Origin: Malania oleifera
Taxonomy: Eukaryota; Streptophyta; Magnoliopsida; Santalales; Ximeniaceae
NCBI RefSeq assembly: GCF_029873635.1
Contig: NC_080423.1
Location: 104,203,773 to 104,267,772, forward strand
Length of the DNA stretch: 64,000 nucleotides
Reading direction: 5' to 3'
How positions within the stretch are numbered: the stretch's first letter is position 1; each line of letters starts with the position of its first letter. The notes below the pieces were generated by a model. It was not told the DNA's origin, searched no databases, and saw only the letters and a program-made list of their open reading frames with translations. Of the stretch, positions 46,130-57,882 are shown piece after piece. The position numbers and the translations under genes were made by a program.

Positions 46130-47305
46130 TTGGAATACCCTTGATTGATTAAAGACCACAATTTGTTTGGATATGAGAAATCATTTATCTGAACCATACG
46201 CATGCTCTACTAGCTTCATGGATTGCTAGTATTTTAGAATAATTGAGAGATGTTGCTGTAACCGTCTACTTTATTGATTTCCAAGATATAACAATTTTTT
46301 TGTAAAGAAATACATATCCAACTTGAGATTTAGCATTGTGATGATCAGATAGATATCCAGCATCTACACATCCTACTAGTTGAGACTTGTAATCAAATAA
46401 GTAGAATAGACTCAAATAAGATATACCTCTCAAATAGCTTAGAATGTGCTTAATTTCATTCCAATGTCGCCAAGTAGGAGCAGAGCTATATCTTACTAGT
46501 AGATTTACAGCAACTGCGATGTGGGGTCTTGTACAATTGACCATATACATCAAAGAGCCGATAGCACTTAAATATGGTACTTCAGGACCAAGTAATTCCT
46601 CTCCCTCATCATGAGGTTGAAATGGTTCCTTCTTAACATCAAGTGACTGCATCATCATTGAAGATCCCAAAGGATGAACTTTGTCCATATAATTGTTTTA
46701 GTAACTTTTCGGTATATTTAGATTGATGAACAAGCATTCTGCCATTTATATGTTCAATTTGTAGGCCAATACAATATTTTGTCTTTCTTAAATCTTTCAT
46801 CTCAAATTTCGTCACTAAATAATTAGCAGCTTTAGTGAAATCTTCAGGTGTCGCAACTAAATTCAAATCATCAACATAAACAGCAATTATAGCAAGTACA
46901 GATTCTGATCTTTTAATAAAAACAGATGGACAAATTCGATCATTTATGAATCCTTCTTTCACAAGATACTCACTTAATCGATTATATCACATGCGTCCAA
47001 ATTGCTTTAATCCATATAAAGAACATTTGAGTTTAATTGAATATAAATTTCTAGGTTTTGCTTCAAGAAATTTAAACCCTTCAAGGTTTTTTATATAAAT
47101 TTCACTATCCAATGATCCATATAGGTTTGTTGTTACTACGTCCATAAGACACATGCTCAGTCATTCAGCAACTATGAGCCCAATTAAGAATCTGAAAGTG
47201 ATTCATCCATTACGGGAGAATATATCTCCTTATAATCAATTCCGTGTTTCTGCGAGAAATCTTATGCCACGAGCCTTGATTTATATTGAGTAATTTCATT
47301 ATTTT
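46130..47305 (-). pseudogene. copia-2 reverse transcriptase and RNase H, broken
   Basis: Open pieces 46639-46962 and 46266-46688 contain the intact catalytic box AVYVDDLNLVATPED, KYCIGLQIEHINGRM and VPYLSAIGSLMYMVNCTRPHI. The RNase H motif GCVDAGYLSDHHNAKSQVGYVF follows. The region 46970-47300 holds the N-terminal palm in other frames (GIDYKEIYSPV). Homology stops at 47305, at the edge of an insertion. Confidence 0.87.
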
Positions 47306-48420
47306 TGTTGGCCCTAGAGTAGAGTCTAAAGGGGGTGAATAGGCTCTTTTGCATATTTTCACTTTTCTCTAGAAAATAATAAATCTTGACAAGATGCAAG
47401 CAATTATATCATAATATATAGAATGTAAATCATGCACAAGATATAAATGAACGAGTATAGGGAAGAGAAGCTTGACAAACGATATTAACGTGGTTTAGCC
47501 CCTTGCCTACATCCACGCCTTGAGACACACTCAAGGATTCTCAATCCACTATCAACCTCTTTCATCGACAAAGAAGCCTTTACACACATAAACAAATTCT
47601 TTTCACTCACCCAAAGCCTTTCAGTAAGGTTCACCAAGAACCCTTGCAATCCAGTTCACCAAGAACTTTCACACAGGAACCAATCCCAATTGCTCACAAA
47701 GAGCCCCAACAAGAGAACCAATCCCTATTGCTCACAAAGAGCCTAAACAAGGGAACCAATCCCTTTGATACTTGGTTCACAAAGAGCTCTTACAAGATGA
47801 AAATGAATTACAAATAACGCTCCTTGAATGAGTAGATATTTAATATAATACAAAACAATTCCTAATCTCTCAAGAAATGAGTCACAACAAAGATTAGAGA
47901 GCAAGAGAGATTTTGAGCACAAAAATGATGAACTTAAATGTGGGGTGCTTAGGAATGATAATCACTAAATGTTAATCACTAAGATCAATATTTAAACAAG
48001 TCTTTGGACTTGTATTTATAGGCAAATTGGGCTACTAGTCGTTATATGGTCGTTAGGCTAATAAAACAATTTAATACCTTGGAAACTAGTCGTTTCATGG
48101 TCGTTGGGGTTCAGAACCCAATGCAAATCATCGACAGTTTCCTCAGGCAAAAAACATTTTACCTCTCTATCTAAAACCGTCTATGCACCTAACCAAACCA
48201 TCGACGGTTTGCCCTGTTTCTTCAATATCTTGATTTTAAGGCGCATAAAAGAGGTTTAAACCCAACCAGGACAAAATTTAAAATTGTATTATATTTTGTA
48301 TAAAGTTTTAAATCTAAGGTCTAAAGTTCAAACCCTTGGGAAAGTGTATTTAAGTTTAATTTCATAAATTGATGAAATATGAGATATGCAGCAGGTTTGT
48401 TTTGAGGAGCATATGAAGAA
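47306..48420. mobile_element. Unclassified LTR-like insertion
   Basis: It begins TGTTGGCCCTAGAG at an abrupt break in copia-2 reverse transcriptase. It contains short repeated phrases such as ACCAATCCC and CACAAAGAGC (47680-47785). Near 48125 and 48205 are GTCGAC-like palindromic phrases (AAACCATCGACGGTTT type). It resembles a copia LTR, but the right end and a target duplication were not found, and coding homology on the right does not resume at the same residue, so a deletion accompanied it. Confidence 0.45.
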
Positions 48421-48429
48421 TGTTAATTT

Positions 48430-48701
48430 GTAGGGTTGATGAAATATGAGATGATCATGCACCAAGTTGTAGTGCAAAGATACGTACATTTTTCCAAGAA
48501 TAACTTAAACCATATCTAGTTCCAATCTTACCAAGCCATATGGTGCATAATATGTTGATCATTTTGATGCCCAGAAACTAATTGCATGGGTGAAAGTTTA
48601 TTGTAAGAAGTTGGTCTTATATGAACTAAACATGCAACATGAAAAATAGCATGTCCCCAAACAGATAAAGGCAATTTGATTCTCATAATCATAGATCTGG
48701 T
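48430..48701 (-). pseudogene. copia-2 integrase C-terminal fragment
   Basis: The minus strand reads MRIKLPLSVWGHAIFHVACLVHIRPTSYN in pieces, then NKLSPMQLVSGHQ, the conserved segment just after the integrase catalytic core. Stops follow. The sequence is cut at 48701/48702 by a solo LTR and continues with the core at 50908. Confidence 0.8.
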
Positions 48702-48987
48702 TGTAACGACTTGAATTTAAAATGAAATTTAAATAATAAAGAAAGGGCAATGGAAACCAGAAACAGAAAGAAGCAGTCGACTTCGTTGACGAACGCGAAA
48801 TTGAACTTTGGAAGGACTAAGAAAAGGGGATCAGCAGGGCTTCATCAATGAATATAGGGGACTCGTTGACAAAGAAATACCGAGAGGGGGTTTTGAGCCA
48901 ACTGAATTTCGTCGACGAGGACTGAATTTCGTCAACGAAATTAGGGAAAATTCGTCGACGAAAGACGTGACCCATCAACGAACTCTG

Positions 48988-48989
<2 letters not shown>

Positions 48990-49037
<48 letters not shown>
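48990..49037. repeat. (TA)n microsatellite in LTR
   Basis: About 24 TA units, lying where other LTRs have a single TATAAATA box. Confidence 0.95.
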
Positions 49038-49040
<3 letters not shown>

Positions 49041-49629
49041 AAAATCTGATTTTTATAACTTATTAAAGAAGCCATCTTTGCCCTCTCTCTCTCTCTCCCC
49101 TTCAGCCCTCTCTCCCTCTCTCTTCATTTTTGGGCCAAATTTACTCCGAATCGACAATCTGAAGTCACCACAACGCTCCTAGGGAAGTTTTCTCCAAATC
49201 TGCTAAAGCAGATCGTTGGTGAAAACAAGTTGGGAATCATCCCTAAGTTGAGGTAAGGCTTTTAAAGCCAAATTTGACTTTGTGGTAGTTATAGAAAATG
49301 TTGTACGTACGAAAATACTGAACTTTAATTCTAAAAGTTTTCATTTCCAGGGGTATTGAGTTGAGAACCCTACGGGTGCGGCGAAGATTTTCTTGGGGGC
49401 TTTTCAGGATTCAAGTAAGGGGATAAACTAAGTTAGTTTTGTTTTGAGAAAACGCATGTAAATATATATATAGCATCTTGTTTCAGGAAAAATGAATATA
49501 TTTATATATATGATTTATATTTGGAAAATACTGTGAAATGATCGTATGTTGTATATGTAAAAATCTGTTAGTGTGGCATGAGTATAAAATATATGAGATA
49601 TTATTTTCTGGGAATGTCATTATGATATG

Positions 49630-49694
49630 GGTTTTTATGATGGAAAACCAGCGTATGGGCCGAGATTTTTATATGATTTACCGGCGTACGAGCC

Positions 49695-49734
<40 letters not shown>

Positions 49735-49915
49735 GATATGTTTGCCGGCGTATGGGTCGTGCTATGTGGATGAGATTTGCTAGCGTATGGGCTGTGCTAT
49801 GTGATTTGCCAGCGTACGGGCTATACTATGTGATTTGCCGACGTACGGGCCGAGCTATGTGATTTGCCAGAGTACGGGCTGCGCTATGTGATTTGCCAGC
49901 GTACGGGCCGATGAT
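49630..49915 (+). repeat. Type-A tandem repeats in LTR
   Basis: About eight units of about 29 bp, GATTTGCCAGCGTACGGGC then TGTGCTATGT, with a (TA)n(TG)n expansion inserted at 49688-49736. Confidence 0.88.
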
Positions 49916-50907
49916 TTTCATGATACACGTATATATGCAAAATGATATAATTGATGTGGAAATAAATGATATGAGATATCTATGTATCACAATTTTAGTA
50001 TATGTTATATGATATCAGAACTTGGTTGGCTGGGTCTAGGCTAACACTTGCATGGTACCGTTGCTATGTGTCCATGGTCTTCGTGATCATAATATCTGTG
50101 TTAACGCCGCTGTACGGAGTGGTGTGAGATTGGATGGTCGATGTGGTTATTTTCAAGAAGTGTGCTGTTATCACCCCTAGTGTACGGACCAGGTCTGGCA
50201 GACCCATCGGACCTATAGACTATTGTTTGACTTGGCAGTGGTCGGCCAACCATTGTCAGGTCCTGCCTTCGGGCCACACAACCAATCATGTGGGACTAAT
50301 ACATGACAACAGCCAGCTAACCTACAAGGATTGTTTTATGTTATTATTATTATGATATGAAATTGCAGTATGTTCTGCCATGTTTTGATTTATATATAAG
50401 TTTTCCCAAATTTGGTAAACAGTACTGAATATGTTATGTATGGTATATGTAGAACACAGATTACTCATGTTACCACACAATGGTATTAGTTTATTTCTCT
50501 TACTGAGAGGTGTTTTACCCTTAAATCTTATAAACTTTTCAGGAGTCCCAGATAGGAGAGCGGGAAAAGCCCATTGATATAGTGCTGTTAGCCACCCTTT
50601 TTGAAGGGTAAGTTTTGTAGGGACAGTTAGATTTTGTGAGGGAATGTCCCTAGATTTATTTTTGGGATGTATATACTGAGATACAGTGATTGTAGTAGCT
50701 TTGGTTATTGTGATGTTAATTATGATGAGATATATATAATTGCATACTTTCTGCTGCTTAGGCTTTTGCTGTATGTTTTGATATATCTCTGGTACCCATG
50801 GGTCCAGGTGGATTGTGACCTGCTGAGTTAGAATATGAGATATGTGATATTGATGTTGATTTAAATAAAATAAAAAATGTGAAAAATGAGCAGGTCGTGA
50901 CACTGGC

Positions 50908-51405
50908 AATGAATTGAAACCCCTTAATAAAAGGTTCAACTAAACCATTTTGTGTATGGGTATGAGCAACAGGATGTTCAACATCTATTCCAAATGACAT
51001 GCAATAGTTATCAAAAGTTTGGGATGTAAATTCACTAGCATTATTCAAACGAATTGATTTAATTGGATAATCGGGAAAATAAGCTCGTAATCTAATCACT
51101 TGATAAAGAAGTCTAGCAAATGCAATATTATGAGTAGAAAGTAGAGAAACATGTGACCATTTAGTAGATACATCAATTAAGACCATGAAATATCTAAATG
51201 ATCTAGATAGTGGATGTATTGGTCCGCATATATCACCATGAATTATTTGTAAGAAACTAGGAGATTCAAAACTTACTTTTGAAATAGATGATTTGACAAT
51301 TAATTTCCTTTTAGAGTAAGCAGTACACATAAAATCACTTGATAAACAAATCTTCTGATTCTTTAGTGGATGACTATGTGAATTTTCAATGATTCTTTGC
51401 ATCAT
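50908..51405 (-). pseudogene. copia-2 integrase catalytic core, broken
   Basis: The piece ending at 51405 carries the D,D,E integrase signature. The first Asp is in IHGDICGPI. The second motif reads IRLNNASEF, with Asn where the catalytic Asp is expected. The Glu is in GLVEPFIKG. The upstream HHCC region continues to higher coordinates. The open frame runs past 50903 into the solo LTR, which adds a false C-terminus. Confidence 0.87.
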
Positions 51406-51960
51406 TACATCTCCAGCATGTCCAAGACGACCATACCAAAGTTTAAATAACTTTGGGTCATTGCACTTCTAGTGCAAGACATTATATGATTCAACTACTT
51501 TAATCTTTGTATAATACAATCCAGGAGATAAAGTTGACAGTTTTTCTAAAATTTGTTTCTTCCCAAAAATAATAGAAATAATATAAAAGAATTCTTTACT
51601 GCCTTCATTTGTAGTTTTAATGTGATATCCATTGAGTCTTAAATCTTTAAAACTTAATAGATTTATTCTAGATTTGCTAGAATATAAAGTTTCATAAATT
51701 TGTAATAAATTAACTCTTTCGGAGCCTTCAATCAAATTTGTAGAACCAGATATTGTATTAACATTTGTTGAAGATATATTCAAGTAATGGAAATATTTTC
51801 TATCTCAAAAAATTGTGTGTATTGTAGCACTGTCAGCTAAACAAACTTCTTCCATATACATCTTAGAATCAATCAAAACTTTAAGACAATTCACGTTTAT
51901 AACTTCAAATATTACATCATTATTTTTTTCTTAATTTAAAAGGAAATCTATAACATCAAG
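51406..51960 (-). pseudogene. copia-2 protease end and GAG-pre-integrase
   Basis: The piece 51469-51783 contains the segment between protease and integrase: ISGSTNLIEGSERVNLLQ, LYSSKSRINLLSFKDLRLNGYHI and LSPGLYYTKI. The protease active site should lie at about 51790-51860 but is degraded. Gag would follow at higher coordinates and is absent. Confidence 0.8.
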
Positions 51961-52813
51961 ATAAACAGAGTCAGATGGTCAACATCAAGGTTTATTAGAA
52001 CACCATTATCAGTAAAATTTGTTTTAACTTCTTTACTTTTTTCGTTTTCTTTTATATAGGTTTGGTATAATTAATATTATACCGCGGTTGGCCAACCCAA
52101 TTAGATCAAAATATCATATCACATATCTCGCGTCTGTAGTACGACTGGCAAGCCTATTGCCCTGATCTAGACTCAGGGAGCACAACAACTCTACTATATA
52201 GCTCAATTAACTGTCACGCCACACGCTCCACGAGTCCGTGTGGTTGTACTAACACCACTAGCAACGGTATCGTGCTCAATATCACAGCCCATCATTAGGG
52301 TTTTCATATCCATCAATCAGGGTTATCATTACCGTATACCTGCAATCATTATGCGGTATTGACATTTCATCAATCACATTTCAATGATCCCATTATAGTT
52401 TTTAGACTTTGCAATGTTCACATTCCCTAGTATTCACAATCATCTTTCTCATTTCAGTATTCGTATTTCAACATTCATATCTCAGTATCCATGTTTCAGA
52501 AATCACATTTCAATATTCATATTTCAATACACACATTTCAAAATTTCACATTTCAATTCTCACAATTCAATATTCATATTACAGAATTTTACATGGCAAT
52601 GTTTGCCATTTCCATATTCATAATTCAATATCTAGGTTGCAGCATTTACCTTGCAATATTCACAATTTCAGTATTCTCAACTCATTTCATCAATTCAATG
52701 ATATTTCATCAATTCAAAATTCATTTCATCTCTTAATAACATACACATGTCACATTTCATGTTATTCAGTGTTTCTCAATATGCATTTATATATTCCACG
52801 TTTCATCATTTCT

Positions 52814-52857
<44 letters not shown>
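52814..52857. repeat. (TA)n microsatellite
   Basis: About 22 TA units inside the LTR-like segment. Confidence 0.95.
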
Positions 52858-52859
<2 letters not shown>

Positions 52860-53827
52860 CAGTACAATTCACTTTCATCGTTTCTCACATTTCAAATCCC
52901 ATATACCAATACACATTTCATAATCTCATATTTTCCAAGGTAAATCATTTAACCTAATTTTAAACATGTCTCAATATAAATCATATGTCACACAAGTTTC
53001 ATCTGATATTTATATTTGTAATAAATTTCAGGTAAAATATCATAATATCATCTTCACATAATAACTCAATTAGTATTTCTCAAATTGACTGTAATAATTT
53101 ATTCCCCTTACCTGACTTATTTTAGAGTCTCATTAATACCCAGATCCTACGCCTTTGGCGCCCAAAACTCAAATCTTGCAATTTGTGTTTTCCCTAAATT
53201 AATTAACTCATTTCCCAAAATAATACCCATATAACTTTTCCTAAGCTCCATATACTCTAAATTAACATTTAAACCAATATTTAACATCCTTACCTGGTTT
53301 TCTGAACTATGCCTGCACCGTCCTGAAATTACACCCGTGACGCTTACCCGAGTCCTAAATTTAATAATCCAAATTCAACCTCAAAATACACAATATTCTA
53401 GCATTTCTAAATTTACATTAATTAAATAATAATTAGCCCCTTAATAACACCCTTATCCTAATTTTGGGGTTATATTTACGACGACCCCATGAGAAATTCG
53501 CCTAGCTAGACTTGTAGAGAATTATCCCTAAATTCTCATGGTGGTGTCCGATCATCAATTGGGCTTAAGATTTACAAGAAATTGAGGTAAAGTAAGAATT
53601 TAGCTTACTCCAGGAGATATGCCTACGCCACTCCTACGACAAATCCGCTATGGTAGAAATGTCGGTGGTGGAGAATGGAGTCTAGCGATATTTTCTGATT
53701 TTCGATCGGGCGAAAATCAATCAAAAAATTGAGGAGAGTGGGAGAGAGAACGAGGAGAGACGTACATGGGGGCGCTACCTTTGCCTCCTCTTCAATTTCA
53801 TTTGAGTTCCTTCAGGAAGGAATGTAT

Positions 53828-54030
53828 TTTATAAATATATATATATATATATAATTTTATATTAATTAATAATAATAATAATAATTTAAGCCCCAACCTG
53901 GGTTCGCCAGGGAACACTAAGTTATATATATATATATATATATAATATTATAATATTATATTATTTAATTAATAATAATAATAATAATAATTTAAGCCCC
54001 AACCTGGGTCTATCAGGGAGCACTGAGTCT
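53828..54030. repeat. Tandem duplication of about 105 bp
   Basis: Two copies of a unit running from (TA)n through (AAT)n to TTTAAGCCCCAACCTGGGT, ending in GGGA(A/G)CACT. The copies have diverged slightly. Confidence 0.8.
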
Positions 54031-54159
54031 CTCCTCCTCCATCTGGACCAAACAATAGGGGGGGGGTGGGCCTTATCGGACTAATGACTGGCCCCATAGA
54101 CCAACACGGCAACACGTGTCCTTTTCAGTGTGTGTTGTCCTCACTTACACACTTCTTGA

Positions 54160-54285
54160 GAAAACTTTCCAAAAGGTCACCCATCCTAAGATTACTTCAA
54201 GTCAAGCACGCTTAACCATGGAGTTCTTATAGGAAGGCTCCCGAAAAGAAAGGTGCACCTTATTGATATGGGTAGTAACATCTAA
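54160..54285 (-). ncRNA. 5S rRNA-like sequence in a repeat
   Basis: On the minus strand the order matches 5S rRNA. GTTAAGCGTGCTTG (A-box part of the internal promoter) is followed by TAGGATGGGTGACC (C-box part), with AGAACTCC upstream. Blocks of 13-14 bases are identical to plant 5S, while the intervening parts are diverged. It is not a functional 5S gene by appearance. Cassandra-type elements are known to carry 5S sequences in their LTRs; this may be a similar case. Confidence 0.6.
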
Positions 54286-54308
54286 TCCTTTTAAGTCTTT
54301 CTTCCATA

Positions 54309-54662
54309 GGGTATCAAACATCAAACTCAAACATATCGAATACTACCAGATTTACCAGTAGCATTCTGCCCTGAATAACCACTGGGCAGTTCCCAAACAT
54401 CTTCTTACAAATCACCACACTCCCAAATGGTGTAGCCACAAACAACCCCTCATCCATAAACTGGGTTTCAACCTTAACACAGTTTCGCAAAGTTTGCAAA
54501 TATAAATGAGTGAATTGCTCCTGAATCAAATAAGATAATAGCTTTATTTGAAAGTAGTAACATGGTACCTGTCACCACATTTCCATCATGCTCTGCATCA
54601 GCTGGAGTAAGCGAGTACACTCTCTCCTGAGTCGTGTTTCTCTGAAAGTTTCCCCGAGACAC
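54309..54662 (-). pseudogene. gypsy-3 protease, truncated
   Basis: Pieces 54474-54662 and 54314-54529 read a retropepsin with AIILFDSGAIHSFI (catalytic Asp) and end at EFDV. The following LGMD-type end is missing because another repeat starts there. Reverse transcriptase, RNase H and integrase are all absent. Confidence 0.85.
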
Positions 54663-55640
54663 CTAGTTATTTTCTTGGTTTTGACTCGATGTAGGCGTGT
54701 CATCCATTAGTGCACGATAGTCTCGGGACATGTGGCCCGATCCGCCACAACGATGACAGTTACCCACGAACGGCTGGCATTCACCATCATGCCATCTGTG
54801 GCACCTGGTACAACGCGGGCAAGATAGATTCCCTTGTGAACCTCGTAGATTCGAATCCTGGCGATTACCCGTAACATAGTTCCTCCTCTTCCACTGCCCC
54901 TGACGAGAACCATTCTGAAAACTAGAAGGCATTGACCTCTTCTTCTGTTTCAGCAACACCTCATCCTCCTAGAGACTATCCTCAATCACAGCGACTTTAT
55001 CCACCAAAATAGGAAACTCCCGAATCTGCAGCATTACCACTAGCTTACAAATATCCTTCCTTAGACCCTTCTCAAACCTCCGAGTCTTCTTGTACTTGTT
55101 CAATATCAGACACGACACAAAACGAGATAGCTCAACATATTTGGCTGCGTATCTGTGCACCGTCAGGGTCCCTTAGGTTAGACTCGACAACTCGTATGCC
55201 TTTGCATCATGGGTGGAAGTCGAGAAGTATCTCTTGAAGAATACCTCCTTAAAACAGCTCCACGTCATCATTGATGGGTCGGCCCTCTGCTCCTCTAGTA
55301 GACTCACTGCCATCCACCATCTCTCAGCTTCTCCTACCAGCTAAAATGTAGCATAAAGAACTTTCTGCTCGTCGATGCAGTGTAGAACCTTCAGTATCTT
55401 TTCCGTCTTCTGCACCTAGTTCTTTGCCACGATCAGGTTGGATCCTCTAGTAAACGTCAAAGGATGAATGCGGGTGAACTTCTCAATGGTGCAACTCGCA
55501 ACTATAAGTAGACGTTCTCGTCTCCTAACCCTTCGCCCAATCTTTCGCATAACCTGCTTGATCAAACCCCGAGGCACAAGAGGTGACCCATCACTCGAAG
55601 TTCTCTTCGAGCTACTATACAAGTTTCAATCCTTGGGTTC
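54663..55640 (-). pseudogene. gypsy-3 gag, broken
   Basis: Pieces 54663-54959 (zinc-knuckle part), 54969-55160 and 55416-55622 (N-terminus) make up a gypsy gag. The nucleocapsid has a CPRCTRCHRWHDGEC block and a knuckle CHRCGGSGHMSRD whose last Cys is Tyr. The N-terminus reads CTIEKFTRIHPLTFTRGS, very like CTIEKFTKMNPPTFSGG of the + strand element at about 60590. That points to the same broad family, although the LTRs differ. Confidence 0.85.
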
Positions 55641-55957
55641 CATTCTGAAAATAGGATATGAATTGATTAGTATTCCTATATCATATCAAAATTAACACAA
55701 TCATTGCAAAATAATCATGTTAACTCCTAAACTCTTGGGTCCAGTTCTACCCCACCACACAAATACGAAACTATTAATGGTTTGTCGTGGTTTTACTGAA
55801 ATCGTCATTCCAAGAAAAACAAAGAACACCGTCAATGAATCCCTGTCTAGCTACAAGACAACCCTTGACCTACTCTACCCATTCCCTACATTCTTATACT
55901 TTGGTATGTTCACCTAATCAAGCCTAACCAAGTCTACAAGACCTAATAACTTGGTTA
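55641..55957 (-). other. gypsy-3 leader region
   Basis: About 320 bp between gag and the primer-binding site; no coding potential is evident. Confidence 0.5.
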
Positions 55958-55969
55958 GCTCTAATACCA
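55958..55969 (-). other. gypsy-3 primer-binding site (tRNA-iMet, one mismatch)
   Basis: The minus strand reads TGGTATTAGAGC, one transition away from the initiator-Met tRNA complement, three bases from the LTR. Confidence 0.85.
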
Positions 55970-55972
55970 AGC

Positions 55973-57828
55973 TATCATACCTTGAACCCGAAAATGGGCC
56001 CCAAGGTGTGATTTAGTAACCTAACTTGTCCCTGTATCATACAACCATCTATGATACTACACAAATGAGGGTCCGACCCTATAGGGCTCGCGGATACCCT
56101 ATACACAATCACATACACATAATATACGTAGCGGAATAATTCAACCTACTACATTCATAATGCCATACCAGAGTCTAAGTCCCAACAATCCAAAACAAAA
56201 CCTCGAGTGTCTACATTACCCAAAATGAATCCTCGACTACAATTCAGTACTCACACAAGTACTTATGCAGCACTATCCAAAAACCACGCTCCTGAAACAC
56301 TAGAACGCTAGTTTCGGCTACCCGAAGGACCTGAAACACATTTGTATAATTGGGGTGAGACACTTCTTAGTAAGTGCTACTTAGGCTATATCAATGTGTG
56401 GTACATGAGTGTTATTTCAATAGTAAATTATAATCCTTCACAATTCTAGTATTTTCACAAGCAATTCCAGAATGTTTCACAAACACAGTTCCAATATATT
56501 TCTCAAAACACATCAAACAATCTATCTTGTGTTGTCACACTCTTCGGCCTAAGCTGACCAAATTATATGGTGCCCGGTAACCTGGCATAGCATAAGCCCC
56601 CTCAACATTGAACCGACACAGATATGGTGACTCACACCCTTCGGTGATAAACTGACATAATAAGTGGTATTTCACATTCTCGACAAAAGTCGGACCTCTC
56701 AGCCTACAATATTATTCTGACCCGACATCAATATCTCAACCTATGGTATAAATTCGACCTGACATCAATATCTTAGCCTACGGTATTATTCAGACCCGAC
56801 ATTTTCACAAAACCTAGAACAATTTGGAACTCCTATTCCTATATCTTATTTCAACATTTCACAACTCAAATCATTTAAATATACAAGCTCATGCCACACT
56901 TATTTGGGTAAATAAATAATCGCATAACATTTGATCCGAGAATACAATTTAATATAAATAAAGGTACGATCATCTCTTTATTATAATTTATTCAAATATG
57001 TGATTTTTCAACATAAACTAAGATGATACCCAAAATCCCAATTTTCCCAAAAAAAATTGTAACCCAAAAATCCCGTCATTTCACCAGGTAGATTTTCCCA
57101 AATAAGTATTCAAAACATCCACATCATCGTAAACCATAGTTTTACTGAATCAGATTTCACAAATAACTGATATAAACAAAATCCCCTTACCTTTTCCTGA
57201 AAACAGAAATACGAACCTAAACGGTCCAAACAGTGACATGGGATCCCCAAAACCTTAAAATCGAAGAACACAACTTCAATACCATCCTATTTACCACAGA
57301 TCTATAGAAACTAAAATGGATTTAGACCCTTACCTCAATTTTAGGGTAAAACCCAGAAATCCTCAAAACGAATCAGATTCGCTATTATCATAAAGATTCT
57401 CCCCCTGATCCACGTAGTAACGTCGGATTGTTAATTCGGGTAACAGGCGGCCTGAGATCTTAGAGAGAGAGAGAGAGAGAGAGAGAGATAATTTGAGTTT
57501 TCTTAACGTTTAAGCAACAAAAATTCAACTTATAGACCTTTGACCTAGCCAACCTTGTTGATGAATTGGAACTCTCGTAGACAAGTAGAAGAAGGGCATT
57601 TGTCGACGACAAAGTTGGCCTCATTGAAAAACCTGAGATTCCAAAGTTTCAAAAATCTCTCGGTATCATCTTGTCGATGAGCCTCTGAATTTCGCTGACA
57701 AGCCATAAAAGAGACTTCGTTGACGAGGGAAGGACCTTTGTCAATGAGCCCTACTATTTTCCCTTTTTCAAAGTCCTTTCCCTTTTCTTATTTATTTAAT
57801 CCATATTTCTTAGGTCGGGTTCTTACAT
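55973..57828 (-). repeat. gypsy-3 5' LTR
   Basis: 1856 bp, plus-strand view TATCATACCTTGAACCC to GGTCGGGTTCTTACA. The sequence at the ends differs from the TGTAACGACC family. It shares the promoter layout: GTCGACGA-like motifs (57545-57755), TATAAG on the minus strand (57530-57536), a GA tract (57462-57488) and a GTAAGGGG site near 57185. Its partner 3' LTR is not present, since the element is truncated at 54308. Confidence 0.85.
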
Positions 57829-57882
57829 ACCGAGTGCTTTTAAACCGTTTGTGATGTTTGTGAACCGAGTGAACATGGATGT
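57829..57882. other. Spacer between two gypsy LTRs
   Basis: 54 bp with no recognisable feature. Confidence 0.5.

Larger units (their letters stand above)
48702..50902 (+). mobile_element. Solo gypsy LTR in copia-2 integrase (TSD CTGGT/CTGGC)
   Basis: 2201 bp on the + strand, ends TGTAACGACTT and CAGGTCGTGACA, flanked by CTGGT and CTGGC. It has a palindrome cluster (48783-48980), a (TA)n where the TATA box should be, type-A repeats (49630-49915), a donor-like site at 49415, an acceptor-like TTTTCAG/GAG at 50536-50545 and a hairpin near 50236-50262. The open frames of up to 205 codons on its minus strand are not genes. Confidence 0.93.
41110..52075 (-). mobile_element. Ty1/copia element, copia-2, heavily interrupted
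   Basis: A minus-strand copia remnant. It has a 3' LTR (41110-45844, itself split), polypurine tract, RNase H and reverse transcriptase (46130-47305), integrase pieces (48430-48701 and 50908-51405) and protease/GAG-pre-integrase (51406-51960). Gag and the 5' LTR are missing; homology ends near 52075 at a different repeat. Four later insertions lie in it: a solo LTR containing another solo LTR, a third solo LTR and an unclassified 1.1-kb segment. Confidence 0.85.
52076..54308 (-). repeat. Divergent gypsy-LTR-like segment
   Basis: It lacks a clear start at the copia-2 junction but shares landmarks with the gypsy LTRs: GGTTGGCCAACC near 52085, a CGGTATCGTGCTC motif near 52265, CCTTACCTGA (CAG/GTAAGG on the minus strand) near 53104-53113 and a GA-rich tract near 53735. 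ATTTCA-rich low-complexity DNA fills 52390-53000. It ends with a 5S-like stretch and a junction to gypsy-3 protease at about 54308. Confidence 0.55.

Noticed and set aside
50322..50939. 205-codon minus-strand open frame
   Set aside because: It lies almost wholly in a + strand solo LTR and joins copia-2 integrase only because the insertion happened to keep a frame open.
52409..52957. 182-codon open frame rich in His, Ile and Phe
   Set aside because: It comes from ATTTCA low-complexity DNA and a TA microsatellite inside an LTR-like segment; the composition is not that of a protein.
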